Of a DNA stretch of 64,000 bases, positions 24,169-35,812 are shown one piece after another. The notes beneath the pieces were generated by a model. The model saw only the letters and a program-made list of their open reading frames with translations, did not search any database and was not told the DNA's origin. Within the stretch, counting starts at the first letter, position 1. Each line of letters starts with the position of its first letter. The position numbers and the translations under genes were made by a program. Source of the stretch: Sphagnum compactum (Eukaryota; Bryophyta; Sphagnopsida; Sphagnales); contig OZ234493.1 of NCBI GenBank assembly GCA_965153455.1, forward strand, positions 30,494,213 through 30,558,212. The letters run 5' to 3'.

Positions 24169-27100
24169 ATGGCTTCGGGAGAACGGAAGCTTATTGTGGA
24201 GATTACGTCTGCAAGAGCTTTAATGCCGAAAGATGGAGAAGGCTCGTCCAATGCTTATTGCGTGGTACGTAGTAGTTTCTTTGTTTCTGTTGTTGCTCAC
24301 GTGTTTTTTTGGTTTGTCTGTTTGTTTGTTTGTTTGTTTGTTTGCGATTGGCATCGTGTTATTTTCCTTATGATGAATATGGAACTGGTTTTGCGAAACT
24401 GGATATCTACTTGAGCTTCCTGTTGAATCTGTCTGCAGCGGGCAATTTGGAGACGTACTTTGGTTACGATTGTTGTTGTTGTTGTTGTTGTTTTGTTATT
24501 GTGTTTTTGTTTTGCTCTTGTGCGGGGGGTGACGGAATATTAAGCATTGGAAAGCTCTGCCGTAGTCGTCGTCGCCGACGCTAGGATTAAGAAGCTCTGT
24601 GACGACGTTGTATTGTTCAGCAATGACTAGTCTACAATAGACAAATAGGAAGAAGTATTATCGTGTCTTTGTATCAGGACTATATCGTCTTCCGCATCGT
24701 CGCCAAGTAATACTAGAATTGTCTTTCTTCTGCAACGATAGAACTGTCAATAGAACCGTCTTTCTTCTGCAATAGTAGAACTGTCTTTCTTTCTCTACAA
24801 TGCCTTGTTTAGTGGTTCTAATAGAGGAAAAAAACAATGACCGGAGGTTGCAAACTCCTCGCTACGCTGAAGTTATAGCTTCCAAACAGCGTAATAACAA
24901 CTTCGAGTTTTTTGCTTTTTTCTGCCTGCTGCTGCAGCTGGACTATGATAACAACCGGAAGAGGACCAGAGTGATACCTAAAAGCCTGGATCCAACATGG
25001 AATGAAAAGGTTGGAAGCTCCTGCTCTTCTGATACCTCATGCATCAGTCTTCTTCTTCCCCTTTCTCGTGTGTCTGAATGACTAGGTATAGCAATCAAGA
25101 ATTTGGTTGAGGTATATTATAGGATATGAATGGATGGATAGATTGATTGATTGTGTAGTAGTCTTCTTCTGCTGCTGAAATTGTGCAGTTTGAGTTTCCC
25201 ATACCGGATCCGTCAATGCCTGGAGATTTGGAGATCAATGTTCAGAATGAGCGAAGAAGTGGTACCGGAAGGCGGAGCAGTTTCTTAGGAAAGGTTGTCA
25301 TTCCTGTCATCCTGGCTTCCAATGTTCCAAGTGATGTGAGATGGTATCCATTGCAGAAACGAGGTCTCTTCTCTAACATCAAAGGTGACTTAGGGTGAGT
25401 GTTTCTCTCTCTTCTTCCACACACCCATCGTTCCAGTTCTGCTCATAAGATGCAAAATTGGGCAAAGTATATATTCTAGTCTTCTTTGTACCATATTTCT
25501 CCCCGCACCACAGCCATCTGTCAAGATGGCTTGGCTGGCTGCCATCACCACATCAAATCTTTCTATGGGTAGCTGCTATAATTCTGAGAGGGGTTTTTCA
25601 GGCAGCGAACTCTCTACTTATTTGCACAAAGAACTTTTAGTTATTGCTGTTTTCCAAGTATTGCCAGTTCGAGTCTGTTTTGTGTTGTTGGTTGCTATGA
25701 AACCAGTGCTGCTCTTGGAATGCTTGTAATTTGCAGGATAGTGCAAACACTAGAACCGTAAGATTTTGATTACTTTGCATTGTGTTCTTGGGACAACAAC
25801 TGGCTTTTGGTTGTAATAGGAATGTGGGTGTAAATACTGAAGATGTAGCCACTACTGTACATCACAATTGTTTTGCACATGATGTGCGTTCTACCACTTG
25901 CAGTCACCTGTTTGCAATTGTTGTGAATTCCACCACTCTGCAAATTGGTCCTGTATCTGTGCATTCTGTTTAAGCATGGGTGGGTTTTTGGTATCCAAAC
26001 CCTGTAAGTCATATTCAAAAGGACTTAACAAATCACTGCCTTTGTTGAGAGCACTGACTTGACTTGTGATTGAACCATGGCTGCATTGTAGGTTAAGGAT
26101 CTGGTATATAATGGAGTTACCGCCTCTGCCACCCAAAGAGGGAAAAAAGGAGGAGAAGAAGGAGGAGAAGGAGGAGAAGAGGGAGGAAAAGGAGGAGAAG
26201 AAGGAGGAGAAGGAGGAAACAAAAATAGAACAGAAAAAATTAGTACAAGAAGTAGCAAAGGAAGTAACAAAGCAAGCCCCAAAAGAGGCACCAAACGAAG
26301 GACGAAAAGAGGCATCCAAAGAGGGAGCAAAAGGAGGTGGAGGTGGGGGGGGAGAAGAAAGAGGAGTAGCCAGGGAGCATCCTGGAGTTGTGGGTGGGGG
26401 TGGTGGACGAGGGGAAATGCCCAGGGACTTCAGAAGGATAGCAAGGGCAGACCAGCAGCCAGAACTCCTTAGGCCAATCCCTAGAACTCTTCCTGAGGCA
26501 GATTTCACAGTCAAGGAAACAAATCCAGAGTTGGGAAAAGCAGTGGATTACAAAACGCACTATGACCTTGTGGAGCAGATGTCCTATCTCTTTGTTCGGG
26601 TGGTGAAGGCTCGTGATCTCCTGCCAAGAGATGCTAATTTAAAGAGCGATCCAGTATGTACCATTCAAATTAAGTATTCTTTTGGCTAAGTCTTCTGGAT
26701 ATATGGACACCATGCTGGCCTCTTCTGTGAATGCATCCTGAACCGGAACCGTTCTTGACCATCTATAGCTGTAAAACAACATATAATATCGTGCAAGTAC
26801 ATTGTGTATTTAACCTAAAACATTCTCAACTAATCCTTTCCTTGAATTTTTTGCTGTGTGAGTCAGTATGTGAGATTGACAGTCGGAGCAGTCAAAACAC
26901 AGAGCAGGATCATCCCACAGGAGCTCAATCCAGAATGGAACCAGGTCTTTGCAGTGGGGAGAGATAAAATTCACGGGGGAACGCTTGAACTTTCAGTTTG
27001 GGATGCGGTAATACTCTACTCCTCTTTTTGCAATTATGGAAAACAACAGATGTTGGTCAATTCCATAAGGAAGAAGAAAACAGGTTCTCTGCCTGCAGAC

Positions 27101-30100
27101 AAGTGTGAATCATTGTCAATTCACCCTCAGGGCAATCACATCCTTTCCCAGTTTCTGACCACCATAAGTGGTGCCTGAATACAAAGGACTGAGGAGCTCC
27201 AGGATTTTCATACTTTCGATGACTCATTGACCTGGTGCTTGCCCAGTGTCTTCAGCACTGTTGGTGACATCTAGCAGTATACTTAATGGTGGTCTGACTC
27301 ACAATTTGCAAGGTGCTCCTGAGTCTTAACAAATGCATGATGCTCTCTTCTTGAAAACAAGTAAAGCATGAGTGGTCTGATCAGCAAATGCTGATTCCAC
27401 TATATGGAGCCTGAGCTGAGCTTTGATGGATCCTGTGCTGCTCTCTTTCAGCAATTCTTTTTTTGACGGATGGTTCACTGATGTTGTCTCTCCAGGATAA
27501 GGCTTCAGCAGATGATTTTCTTGGAGGGCTCATGTTTGACTTATCTGAAGTTCCACAACGGAAGCCTCCTGAGAGCCCACTGCCCCCACAGTGGTATAAG
27601 CTGGAGGCAAAAAATGGAAAGGGAAGAGTTAGAGGTACTCCCTGAGAACTCTAATGCTCATCAAGCACATCAAGCATGATTTTGCTTGATGGGCATTGTT
27701 ATGAAATAGAAGTGAACTAGTTGTACACATAGGAGGGAATTTCTGATCGAGAATCCTCAACTGTAAAGCTGCTGCTAGAAAGATCTGCTGAGGCTTGCTG
27801 AATCCTACTATGAGTTTGTTGAAGAGCCATTTGAGTCAACATTAAGGTCTTTATCTGCCTCAGGGCAACAATTTTAGGAATTTACTAAAACAGAAACCAG
27901 GGTCTGGTCAATTTGCCAGCCATACATATTTTCTCCTGTATACAATCACCAATTCTCTCCTGCTCCTTGAAGTGAACTTTTCCCATCTTTCTAAACTTTC
28001 CTTTGCTTTCTCTGGGCATTTCAGGGCAGATTTTGGTTGCAATCTGGTGGGGCACACAGGCAGATGAAGCATTTCCTGAGGCCTGGCAGTCTGACACTGG
28101 TGGCCATGCGCAGTTTCGTTCAAAGGTGTACCTGTCACCAAAGCTCTGGTACTTGCGAGTGACTATCATTGAAGCTCAAGATCTAGTCCCATTTGACAAA
28201 GGGCGGTTGCCTGAACCTGTACGTGTTCAACCTTATGCTACAATATTTTAGGGATAAAGACTAGTTTGCAACAAGATTTCATGGATTGAGAGAATTTAGT
28301 CCACCTCTATGATGTCAGGTCTTATCATGTCTTCACTAACTGAAGAGAAACATGATGACAAACTGGACACATCTTTAGAGGATTGACCATATCTTCTGGG
28401 TTTGATTGTTCACTTGTAGTTTGAGGTGCAAATGTTGCTATAGACTATGTTCAGGGAAGGCAAGCAAGTTTTCTGGATTGGGACACTGCTTTAAGTCAAT
28501 GTCTGGATGGTGGTTTTGTGTCCAGTATGTGAAGGTACATGTGCCTCCCTACCAAACCTTGAGATCACGATTTGCTACTGTGAGGAGTGCCAGCCCTTTC
28601 TGGAATGAAGACTTAATGTTTGTTGTTTCAGAGCCTTTTGACGACCTACTGCACATTCTTGTGGAAGACAGAATTGGTGGCAAAGTAAGTGTGGATAGAC
28701 AAGAATTTTGGTTTTGCATCAAGCTTGTGCATTCCGCCCTGATAATGTGCTGTGCCTCATCATTGCACGGTGTGAAATGGATTTCATCAACTTGTACTGG
28801 AATGGTTGGTTGTTCCCCCTATAATTTCAAGTCACTTAATAATATTTTGAGTTAAGATCAATTCTTTCTGCAGGAGGATATCTTGGGTCATGTGCGGATC
28901 CCTCTTGGCAGTATTGAGAGTCGTGTTGATGGCCGTCCTGTTGCTTCAAGGTGATCCTTTTACTCTTTCATACTAATACCATTCACATTTTGTTCGAGTC
29001 ACCTTTTCCCTCTGAGTGTGAGATGTGCTTTTGCATGGAAGATTGAATCACCATGTCTGTCACTTTATTCCAAGCAATTCTCCACTTCACAGTGACTATA
29101 GGAGAGAATCAAGAACATACTCAACATCATTTTTTTACCAACCAGGTGGTATATACTGGAAAAGGAGCCTGGAAAAGGTGGGGGATTTCTAGGGCGAATC
29201 CACCTGCGACTTTGCTTTGACGGAGGGTACCATGTCATGGACGAGTCTTCTAACTACCTTAGCAGCACACGTCCAAGTGCTAAGCGACTCTGGAAACCTT
29301 CGTTGGGTGTATTGGAGTTGGGCATCCATGGGGCCAATAACCTACTCCCAATGAAGAGCACCAAGGACAGTCGTGGGAGTACTGATGCTTACTGTGTTGC
29401 AAAATATGGGCCAAAGTGGATTAGAACACGCACCATTTTTGACAGCTTTAATCCTCGCTGGAATGAACAGTATACATGGGAGGTTGATGATCCTTGTACT
29501 GTTCTGACTGTTGGTGTATTTGACAATCGGTATGTCCATGGCTTAGACTTGGGGTTCCAAAATCAAGTCTCAGACACTTTCTCTCCTGCTTACCTTCTCT
29601 CAACATATTGATACTGACTATGCATGTCTATTTCTCCATGGCCAATTTTATGCTGTTGATCTAGCTCATATGCAAGCAGGCTTCCAAAAGGCATAATAGA
29701 ATGATATTCCTCAAATCACTTATAGTACCCTACAAGTAGAAATTTCTTTGTGGCCTTGCAAACTCAGGCCTTTAAGTGAAACCAAGAGCAGGCATGTCAG
29801 GAGACTTTTGGGCATAGTCTTTGATCTTGAGGAATGGAAAATCCCTATAGCAGTGTGCAGCATAACCTGACCTTATTGCAATTGATTCTGCAGCCATACA
29901 TATAATCTCCTGGCACCTGATCAAAAGCCATCTGGTGCTAAGGATCTTCCTGTTGGCAAAGTACGGATTCGTCTGTCAACACTGGAGAGTGACCGTGTTT
30001 ATACCAATGCATACCCATTGCTGGTGGTCACACCCCAGGGTGTGAAGAAAATGGGGGAGGTGGAGCTGGCTGTACGGCTATCATGTGCCTCTACATTGAA

Positions 30101-31411
30101 TCTTATGTCTGCTTACCTGCAGCCACAGTTGCCACGAATGCATTACTTCTACCCTCTTGATGCAAAGCAGTTGGAAAGCTTGCGAGTTGCTGCTATGAAC
30201 ATAGTGGCTTTGAGACTAATGAGATCTGAGCCTCCATTAAGGCAAGAGGTTGTTCAATTTATGCTTGACACAGAAGCAGAGCGGTGGAGTATGCGAAGGA
30301 GCAAAGCAAACTATTTTCGTATCATGGTGTGATTTTGTGGACTTGTGAGCTAATATTTGTATTTTTACCTGTAGAGAATGATCTTGGTGCTTTCAGACAT
30401 TTCCACTAAATTGGGTGCTAATGCTAGAAAGTTCCTTCCTAGAGGCTACAGTATAATTGACTTCAATTCATTGGATACACTAAAATGCAGAGAGGGTTTC
30501 TCCTTTTTCCTGTGGGTGCAGGGTGTGCTCAATGGTGTTATGGCTGTGATGAACTGGTTTTCAGACATTTGCAGTTGGAAAAGCCCAGTCACAACAGTGC
30601 TTGTTCATATCCTTCTGTTAATACTTGTGTGGTACCCTGAGCTCTTGCTCCCGACAGTTTTTCTTTACATGTTCCTGATTGGGGCCTGGAACTATCGCTT
30701 CCGTTCCCGAGCACCTCCCTTCATGGATGCCAAGCTTTCACAGGGTGAGCACATTGGTGATCTCGATGAACTGGAGGAAGAATTCAATGTTGTCCCAGCC
30801 AGCAGGGCTCAAGAGGTCAGTAACTCCACACTATTGCCAGACAATTTTTAAGGTGTAATCAGTTTTATATCCTTGGCCAAGCAACAGATCCTTCTCGCTA
30901 ATGAACTTCAGTTCTTTTAATCCAATCTTTGAGATTATATCCAAATCAATGTTCTGCACACCTTCCTGAAGACAACTTTTGAGAAAATGTACAGGTGCTG
31001 AGAAGAAGGTATGAAAGGCTACGGGGTGTTGCTGGTCGAATCCAGAATGCACTTGGTGAACTTGCCACAATGGGAGAGCGTCTACATGCTCTTCTCAGTT
31101 GGCGAGACCCGAGGTACAACAACTATCATTCTCCTCTCACTCTCATCTGTGTTTGATTTACATTGCAACATTGGACCAACGTCTGATTGGAAAAACTGTG
31201 TGTGCTTGTTGCTGGTATGCACAGGGCGACTGCAATATTCATAACCTTTTGTTTGATTACAGCAATTATCCTCTATGTGACACCCTTCCAAGTGGTTGCA
31301 GTGCTGTTGGGTGTGTATGTGTTGCGACATCCAAGGTTTCGTGACCCCTTGCCTGCTGTACCCACGAACTTTTTCAAAAGGTTACCCTCACAATCAGACC
31401 GCATTCTATAA
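24169..31411 (+). CDS. Multiple C2 domain and transmembrane region protein (MCTP), 14 exons
   Basis: Membrane-anchored C2-domain protein of the plant MCTP family (FTIP/QUIRKY relatives). Known members sit on the ER, tether it to the plasma membrane at plasmodesmata, and regulate cell-to-cell transport. I assembled exons 24169-24264, 24938-25009, 25189-25394, 26092-26653, 26867-27007, 27496-27634, 28025-28218, 28526-28684, 28874-28950, 29146-29529, 29894-30326, 30522-30815, 30995-31113 and 31225-31411. All introns are GT-AG and the frame closes over 1,020 residues, a normal family length. Domains: C2A about 6-125; charged K/E linker 140-175; family motifs KETNPELG (266-273) and YDLVEQM (282-288); C2B about 290-405; C2C about 444-560; C2D about 602-730; PRT_C region with hydrophobic segments about 843-880 and 960-993. 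C2B keeps acidic loop residues (D305, D311, D358, D360, D365, D366) and may bind calcium. C2A and C2C lack several and probably do not. The start gives the usual short N-terminus before C2A. Exon boundaries come from reading, not transcripts. Confidence 0.93.
24309..24494 (+). repeat. (TTTG)n and (TTG)n microsatellites in MCTP intron 1
   Basis: A (TTTG)n run at about 24,309-24,344 and a (GTT)n run at about 24,470-24,492 lie in the 673-bp first intron. They create short open frames that are not exons. Confidence 0.8.
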
Positions 31412-33229
31412 GACAACAGTTTTGCATCACTCTTCAACAGATCTCGGTACGCCTTCAATACTCCCCACCACCACCATGTTGATTTTGTAAACTTTGTGTT
31501 CAGGGGTAGTTCACACCATGGTAGAGGATTCTGAGATTAGAAAGTGATGATAAACAATAGGTCACAAATTAACATGCCTTTGTTGGCACCTTCCATTGAT
31601 TCTTATTTATTGGCCCGGCAGGACCAGGATCCGTAACAGCATATTTGCACTAAATGGAAAATGTCTTGAATTTGGAATTCCAGTTTGTACTGCGTTTAGC
31701 TATGTGCAGTTCGGAGTAAGCTCGATTTCATTCCTGATGGTAAAAAATATAGGAATCTCCATTGTGAGCCTTTGGTGGAAATCTCATGAAGCTAGGTGGC
31801 CCTTTGCTGCTCAATAGACATGTTAGCAATTCCTATTTTTGATCCAGTGAGGGCACACTTGGGAATATCCTGTGAGCCTGTTCTTTAGTGCGGAACCAGC
31901 TTTTAGGGGCCGTCTGGATGATGTGTGTCTTCCACATTTGGACATTCACACCATAGTTATATTCCATATCTGACTACCTACTCTCAGTGAACCAACAGCC
32001 CACCAGCAGCCCATGAGGGATGATGGATGGTGGGTGGACAAGAAACTTGTTTTTGTTGTGTTCCAGTTCCTTAGCTAACCATGCTGGTTAGATGAGCATT
32101 TGCTTTTACTACCTACCTACTAACAGCCCACTGCCTTTACAGATGTATGAACTGCAAACCATCTATATGCATTTACTTACCTAGTAGTCACCTATTATCC
32201 TACCTACCTACCTACCTATGCACCTACAGGACATATCCTTCACAGGATAGGTTACTAAGGTGAAACCCAATATCAAGCCAGCATGAGAAACAGGCCTAAT
32301 AGTTAGCACCTTAAAATATCTATAATAGTCATCCCAGGTGAATAGTGAATATACAGGTGTTGTGCGGGTATCCAAGACGGCATGAAACCCCTGGCTGGTT
32401 ATCAGGGTGGTGGTTCTTTGATCTCATAACCGCTGTTCTTAGAAAATCAGAGAACCAGTTTTGATATATAGAAGAGCAGCTCCATCCATCCACCCACCCT
32501 AGTCAAAAACAGGCCAGTATGTGACATTCTGGGTGATGTTTGCACCAGTGGCATGAAATCAACCTCCCCGTCAAAATATGGGTTGCACGGTATGATCTCA
32601 ATCAATCTCCTCTGCCCATGTGTGGCTTTTAGCTACAAACTCAGAATACTTAGTGTTGTGATGTTTGTTGTTAGTAACAAAAAATCAAGTACCCTGCACA
32701 ACACTGGAATGGGCTGGAATCTCACCTCATGAGACAACAGTTTCCATGCATTATTAAATAATGCTCAAGCGGAGGTGTACCTTGTCCCTCTTCTTCTTCT
32801 TCGAGTATGCTGTTTAGATTGAACTCTCCCATGCATCCTGAATTCTTCTTAATGCTGCCCGTTGCATGGAGTTTTGAGTTTTGCTCTCATCTTTCAGAAA
32901 AATAAGTTACAGAGTATTCACGTTACAATCTCAGCCATAGTACTTTGAATAGAGTGACAGAGTGTTGGAGACTTGCTTTTGAATAATCCTTTTGAATACG
33001 ATTTTCATGTTTATGGGTGGGAATTGAGAAAACTTTGTACACCAATGTTGAATGTCATTATACATTACTAATAGGCCCAAATAGAGGATATGGGTGGTGG
33101 AGCTAGCGACTCTTACAAGTAGAGCCAACAACCACAATAGAATAGAAGAAAGTCTTCAACACCTTTTGTGATTCTCCACACTCACAATGCATTAGACTGG
33201 CCCATCATCGAACACTAGCCTATCACCAA
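31412..33229. other. 3' flank of the MCTP gene
   Basis: No second gene recognised. The sequence is less AT-rich than the distant intergenic DNA and probably includes the MCTP 3' UTR, though no canonical AATAAA could be assigned with confidence. A short (CCTA)n run lies near 32,195-32,220. Open frames at 31,596-31,817 and elsewhere show no domain features. Confidence 0.5.
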
Positions 33230-33720
33230 ACATTTTGGCAGATCTTTCTCAATTCTTCTCCTCCATTTTGAGTTATTTAAAAGGTTATAGGAGCGCCTTC
33301 TCAAGCTTTTACAAATCATCTTTGAAATGCAAAGCCAAAGGAGCAGCCAAAAAAGAATAGTAAAAAAAAAAAAAACATTTTTTCTAATTGTAAAACCCAT
33401 TTTTCTTCATTTTGACCCCTCCTACTTCATCGGTGCATAACTTTGTTATTTTTTTGGGTTCAAATTGAGTGATTTAAACTGCTCTGAAATCGCCATCTTA
33501 AGCTTTACAAATTATCTTGTAACTTTAAAGGCAACAGAGTAATATTTAAGGATTTTTTGAGGGGTTCGAAAATAGGCTATAAGTTATTTGATCGAAAATT
33601 TTCTGTAAAAATGACCCCCCTCCCCCCCCCCCAAATTCAGAGGGCCATAACTTTCTCTCCTTTAATCCATTTTTGCCGATTTTTAATGCCATAGATGCGC
33701 AAAGAGGAGGGCTCTATCTA
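33230..33720. repeat. Degenerate ~200-bp tandem repeat with C-run
   Basis: Two to three diverged units in the same order: GACCCCTCC or GACCCCCCTCC, then GCATAACTTT/CCATAACTTT, a GAGTTATTTAAA/GAGTGATTTAAA segment, CGCC-TCT-AAGCTTTtACAAAT.ATCTT, and so on. The GACCCC landmarks are about 200 bp apart (near 33,412 and 33,613). The second begins with a homopolymer C run. Probably part of an old LTR or a satellite-like unit; no coding signal. Confidence 0.5.
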
Positions 33721-34522
33721 CTCTTTGGACACCATAACAATGGGGCCCTCCTGCAAAAATGGCGAGAAACCCTATCTTAAGTGTACTATGACCAGCCTCT
33801 CTATCACAGTTCTCAAAAATGTGAAAAAGTCAAATAACTAACCATAAAACTACCAATTCTTTCACGAAACTTGGCAGTTTTATGACTTTATGAAATAACC
33901 ATCCCCACCCAACACTTGTAAACATGGAGTTGGCCATTGAAGTCCTGGAAAGAATGGCAAAAATTGGGGCAGGATGATCATGATGTTGGGTATAACTAAG
34001 AGAAGAAACACCCAGTTGAAATATTAGAACTGGCCTATTCTATACTTACATGAACATGCTCATGCACAATAATTTTTAGACTGATGGTAGGACTCAAAAC
34101 TAAACATCTCAACCCTTTGAAGTCATGAGTACGAAACTGCAGGTCTGATTATGATCAAAGGCTTGCTTGCTTGTGCCCCTGCCGTGTTGGTTTAAGTTGT
34201 TCCTCGATCAAGAATTTAGTGATTTGGTACTCTGAATTCGGATACCCAATTTGCATTCAGACACAGAGAAGGAAGGTAACACACAGCTAATGTGGCAATT
34301 TGTGTATGATCTTGAGAAAAAGGAAAAGAAGGTTATATAAAACCATTCCTCCTGATATAAGAGCAGAGAGTTTAGGAGTGATTATTCTAGTTGCAAGGCT
34401 ATGTAAATGCTGAAGAAAATCATCTAGAAGTCAACATATGCGAAAAGCTTTAGATGTAAAAACATGTGAGCACTCACCAGAAAAAAGCGTTAGCATGAAA
34501 CAAACAGGTGGGTGTATATATA
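33721..34522. other. Intergenic DNA, no gene seen
   Basis: No exon or element recognised. Confidence 0.5.
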
Positions 34523-34681
34523 TATTGCAACCAAAAGTGTTTTTATTACATCAAATGATTTCATTAGATTTTGAGTGAATTCATTGATCTTAGTAAAGAG
34601 AGATTAATTGAAAAATAATGAATTCACTCATCTAATTAATGAATGGGAACTAGTGAATTACACCCACATTTTGTAATCGTA
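34523..34681 (-). mobile_element. CACTA-like MITE, diverged copy E
   Basis: The right end, AACTAGTGAATTACACCCACATTTTGTAATCGT, is cited here by its key parts: ACACCCACATTTTGTAAT at about 34,660-34,677. It matches the inverse of the left end of the MITE at 51,872. The left end (TATTGCAACCAAAAGTG) is a decayed CACTACAACAAAATG terminus, and inside is ATTTTGAGTGAATTCA as in the other copies. A 3-bp ATA may flank both sides, but the ends are too decayed to be sure. Confidence 0.5.
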
Positions 34682-35572
34682 TATAGAGAGCTGCTGAATC
34701 ACGACAAATCTGCACTCTTCTTCCCAGTATCTGCTTATTTAAGCAGAGCTGACATTTTGTCATTCAGGCAGCGTCATTTAGTTGGAAAAATGATGAGTGG
34801 GTTGCAAACAGCTGACGCCCCACCTGGTCCCATCTCACCTGGTCTGATCCTCAAATACCTTGTCAGATTTTGCTTTTGAGTGTATATATTAAGGACAAGC
34901 TTTGTGGTGTAAGGTCCCCACCAGGTTGTACAGAGCCTTGGATCTTTTTGTAAGGTCCCAGGCAGTCTGTCATCAAAATCAGACTTGGCAGATTCGAAAA
35001 GAGGAGAAGGGTGTGTGTGTATCTATAAGCTCTGTACACCCTTCCACAATTTCAGTTCCTGACTCTTGCCCACAGCAGCAGCTCAGGCAGCTCATAAATC
35101 CATAGCTGGAGCTGCCTGGGAAGGGTCTAAAAGATTAAACCATTTTTGTCAATATTGTAGTAGTACAATGGCAACTTCGACACTAATTATATTATTTTTT
35201 CAAAAATGAGAAAATTTTCAAAAAAGAATTTCTTTTCAAAGAACATAAATAGAGAATCTTTTCAAATGCTTCGATTTTATTTTATTTTTGTGCATGGAAT
35301 CTTCAAAATAGATAAAAATAATTATAGGATCACTTGAAATGTTGAACTTTGGCCATGTTACTACCATATCAAAAGAACTATGAACAAGGGCAGTATTCGG
35401 AGAAGGGGGAATACCAGGTTTGTACAGTGTAGCTCACATGTTAGACGAGAAGTCGTCCAGTATCCCTTTGATGAGGTTATCTCATCATGCCTTGGCAGAA
35501 AGTCACAAGTTCTTCAGCTCTTCTGGGCTCTTCTAGTGCATAAAGAAGGGCCCTTCCAGTACATAAGGAAAC
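34682..35572. other. Intergenic DNA, no gene assigned
   Basis: The sequence from about 34,690 to 35,130 is less AT-rich and contains a 12-bp stem with a 15-base loop (about 35,083-35,121; CAGGCAGCTC against GAGCTGCCTG). Open frames of 60-80 codons lie here on the + strand, but I recognise no product. Confidence 0.4.
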
Positions 35573-35812
35573 TGGCAAAGATTTTCTTCAAAACTTGAAA
35601 TGACCTTACTAATCTTCCTCAAACCTTTGATCACCTCTAGGCAACATAAGGTAACTCTTGGTGTGAGCAGGACATTATGTCAGATAAGGGTGGTCCAAGT
35701 ATACTATGAAAATCTTTGTGCCCTTCACTTATCCATTATAAAATTGGCAAAGATTTTCCTCGAACCTTGGAGTGACCTTAGGAAACATAAGATAACTCTT
35801 GGTATGGTTTAG
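35573..35812 (+). repeat. Short direct duplication (~175-bp spacing)
   Basis: TTGGCAAAGATTTTCCTCgAA-CTTGgAgTGACCTTA followed by AACATAAGaTAACTCTTGGT (key words) occurs at about 35,574-35,661 and again at about 35,744-35,802. The first copy has extra sequence between the two words. Non-coding as far as I can see. Confidence 0.6.

Noticed and set aside
25891-26514. A 207-codon minus-strand frame rich in Ser, Phe and Pro
   Set aside because: It is the antisense shadow of the K/E-rich and Gly-rich MCTP exon 4.
30378-30521. In-frame open sequence before MCTP exon 12
   Set aside because: It does not resemble the family. The conserved PRT_C reading resumes exactly at an AG acceptor at 30,521, so this is intron 11.
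34902-35105. A 67-codon frame downstream of a TATA-like word
   Set aside because: It lacks an ATG start (begins at TTG), has no recognisable motif and no support beyond openness.
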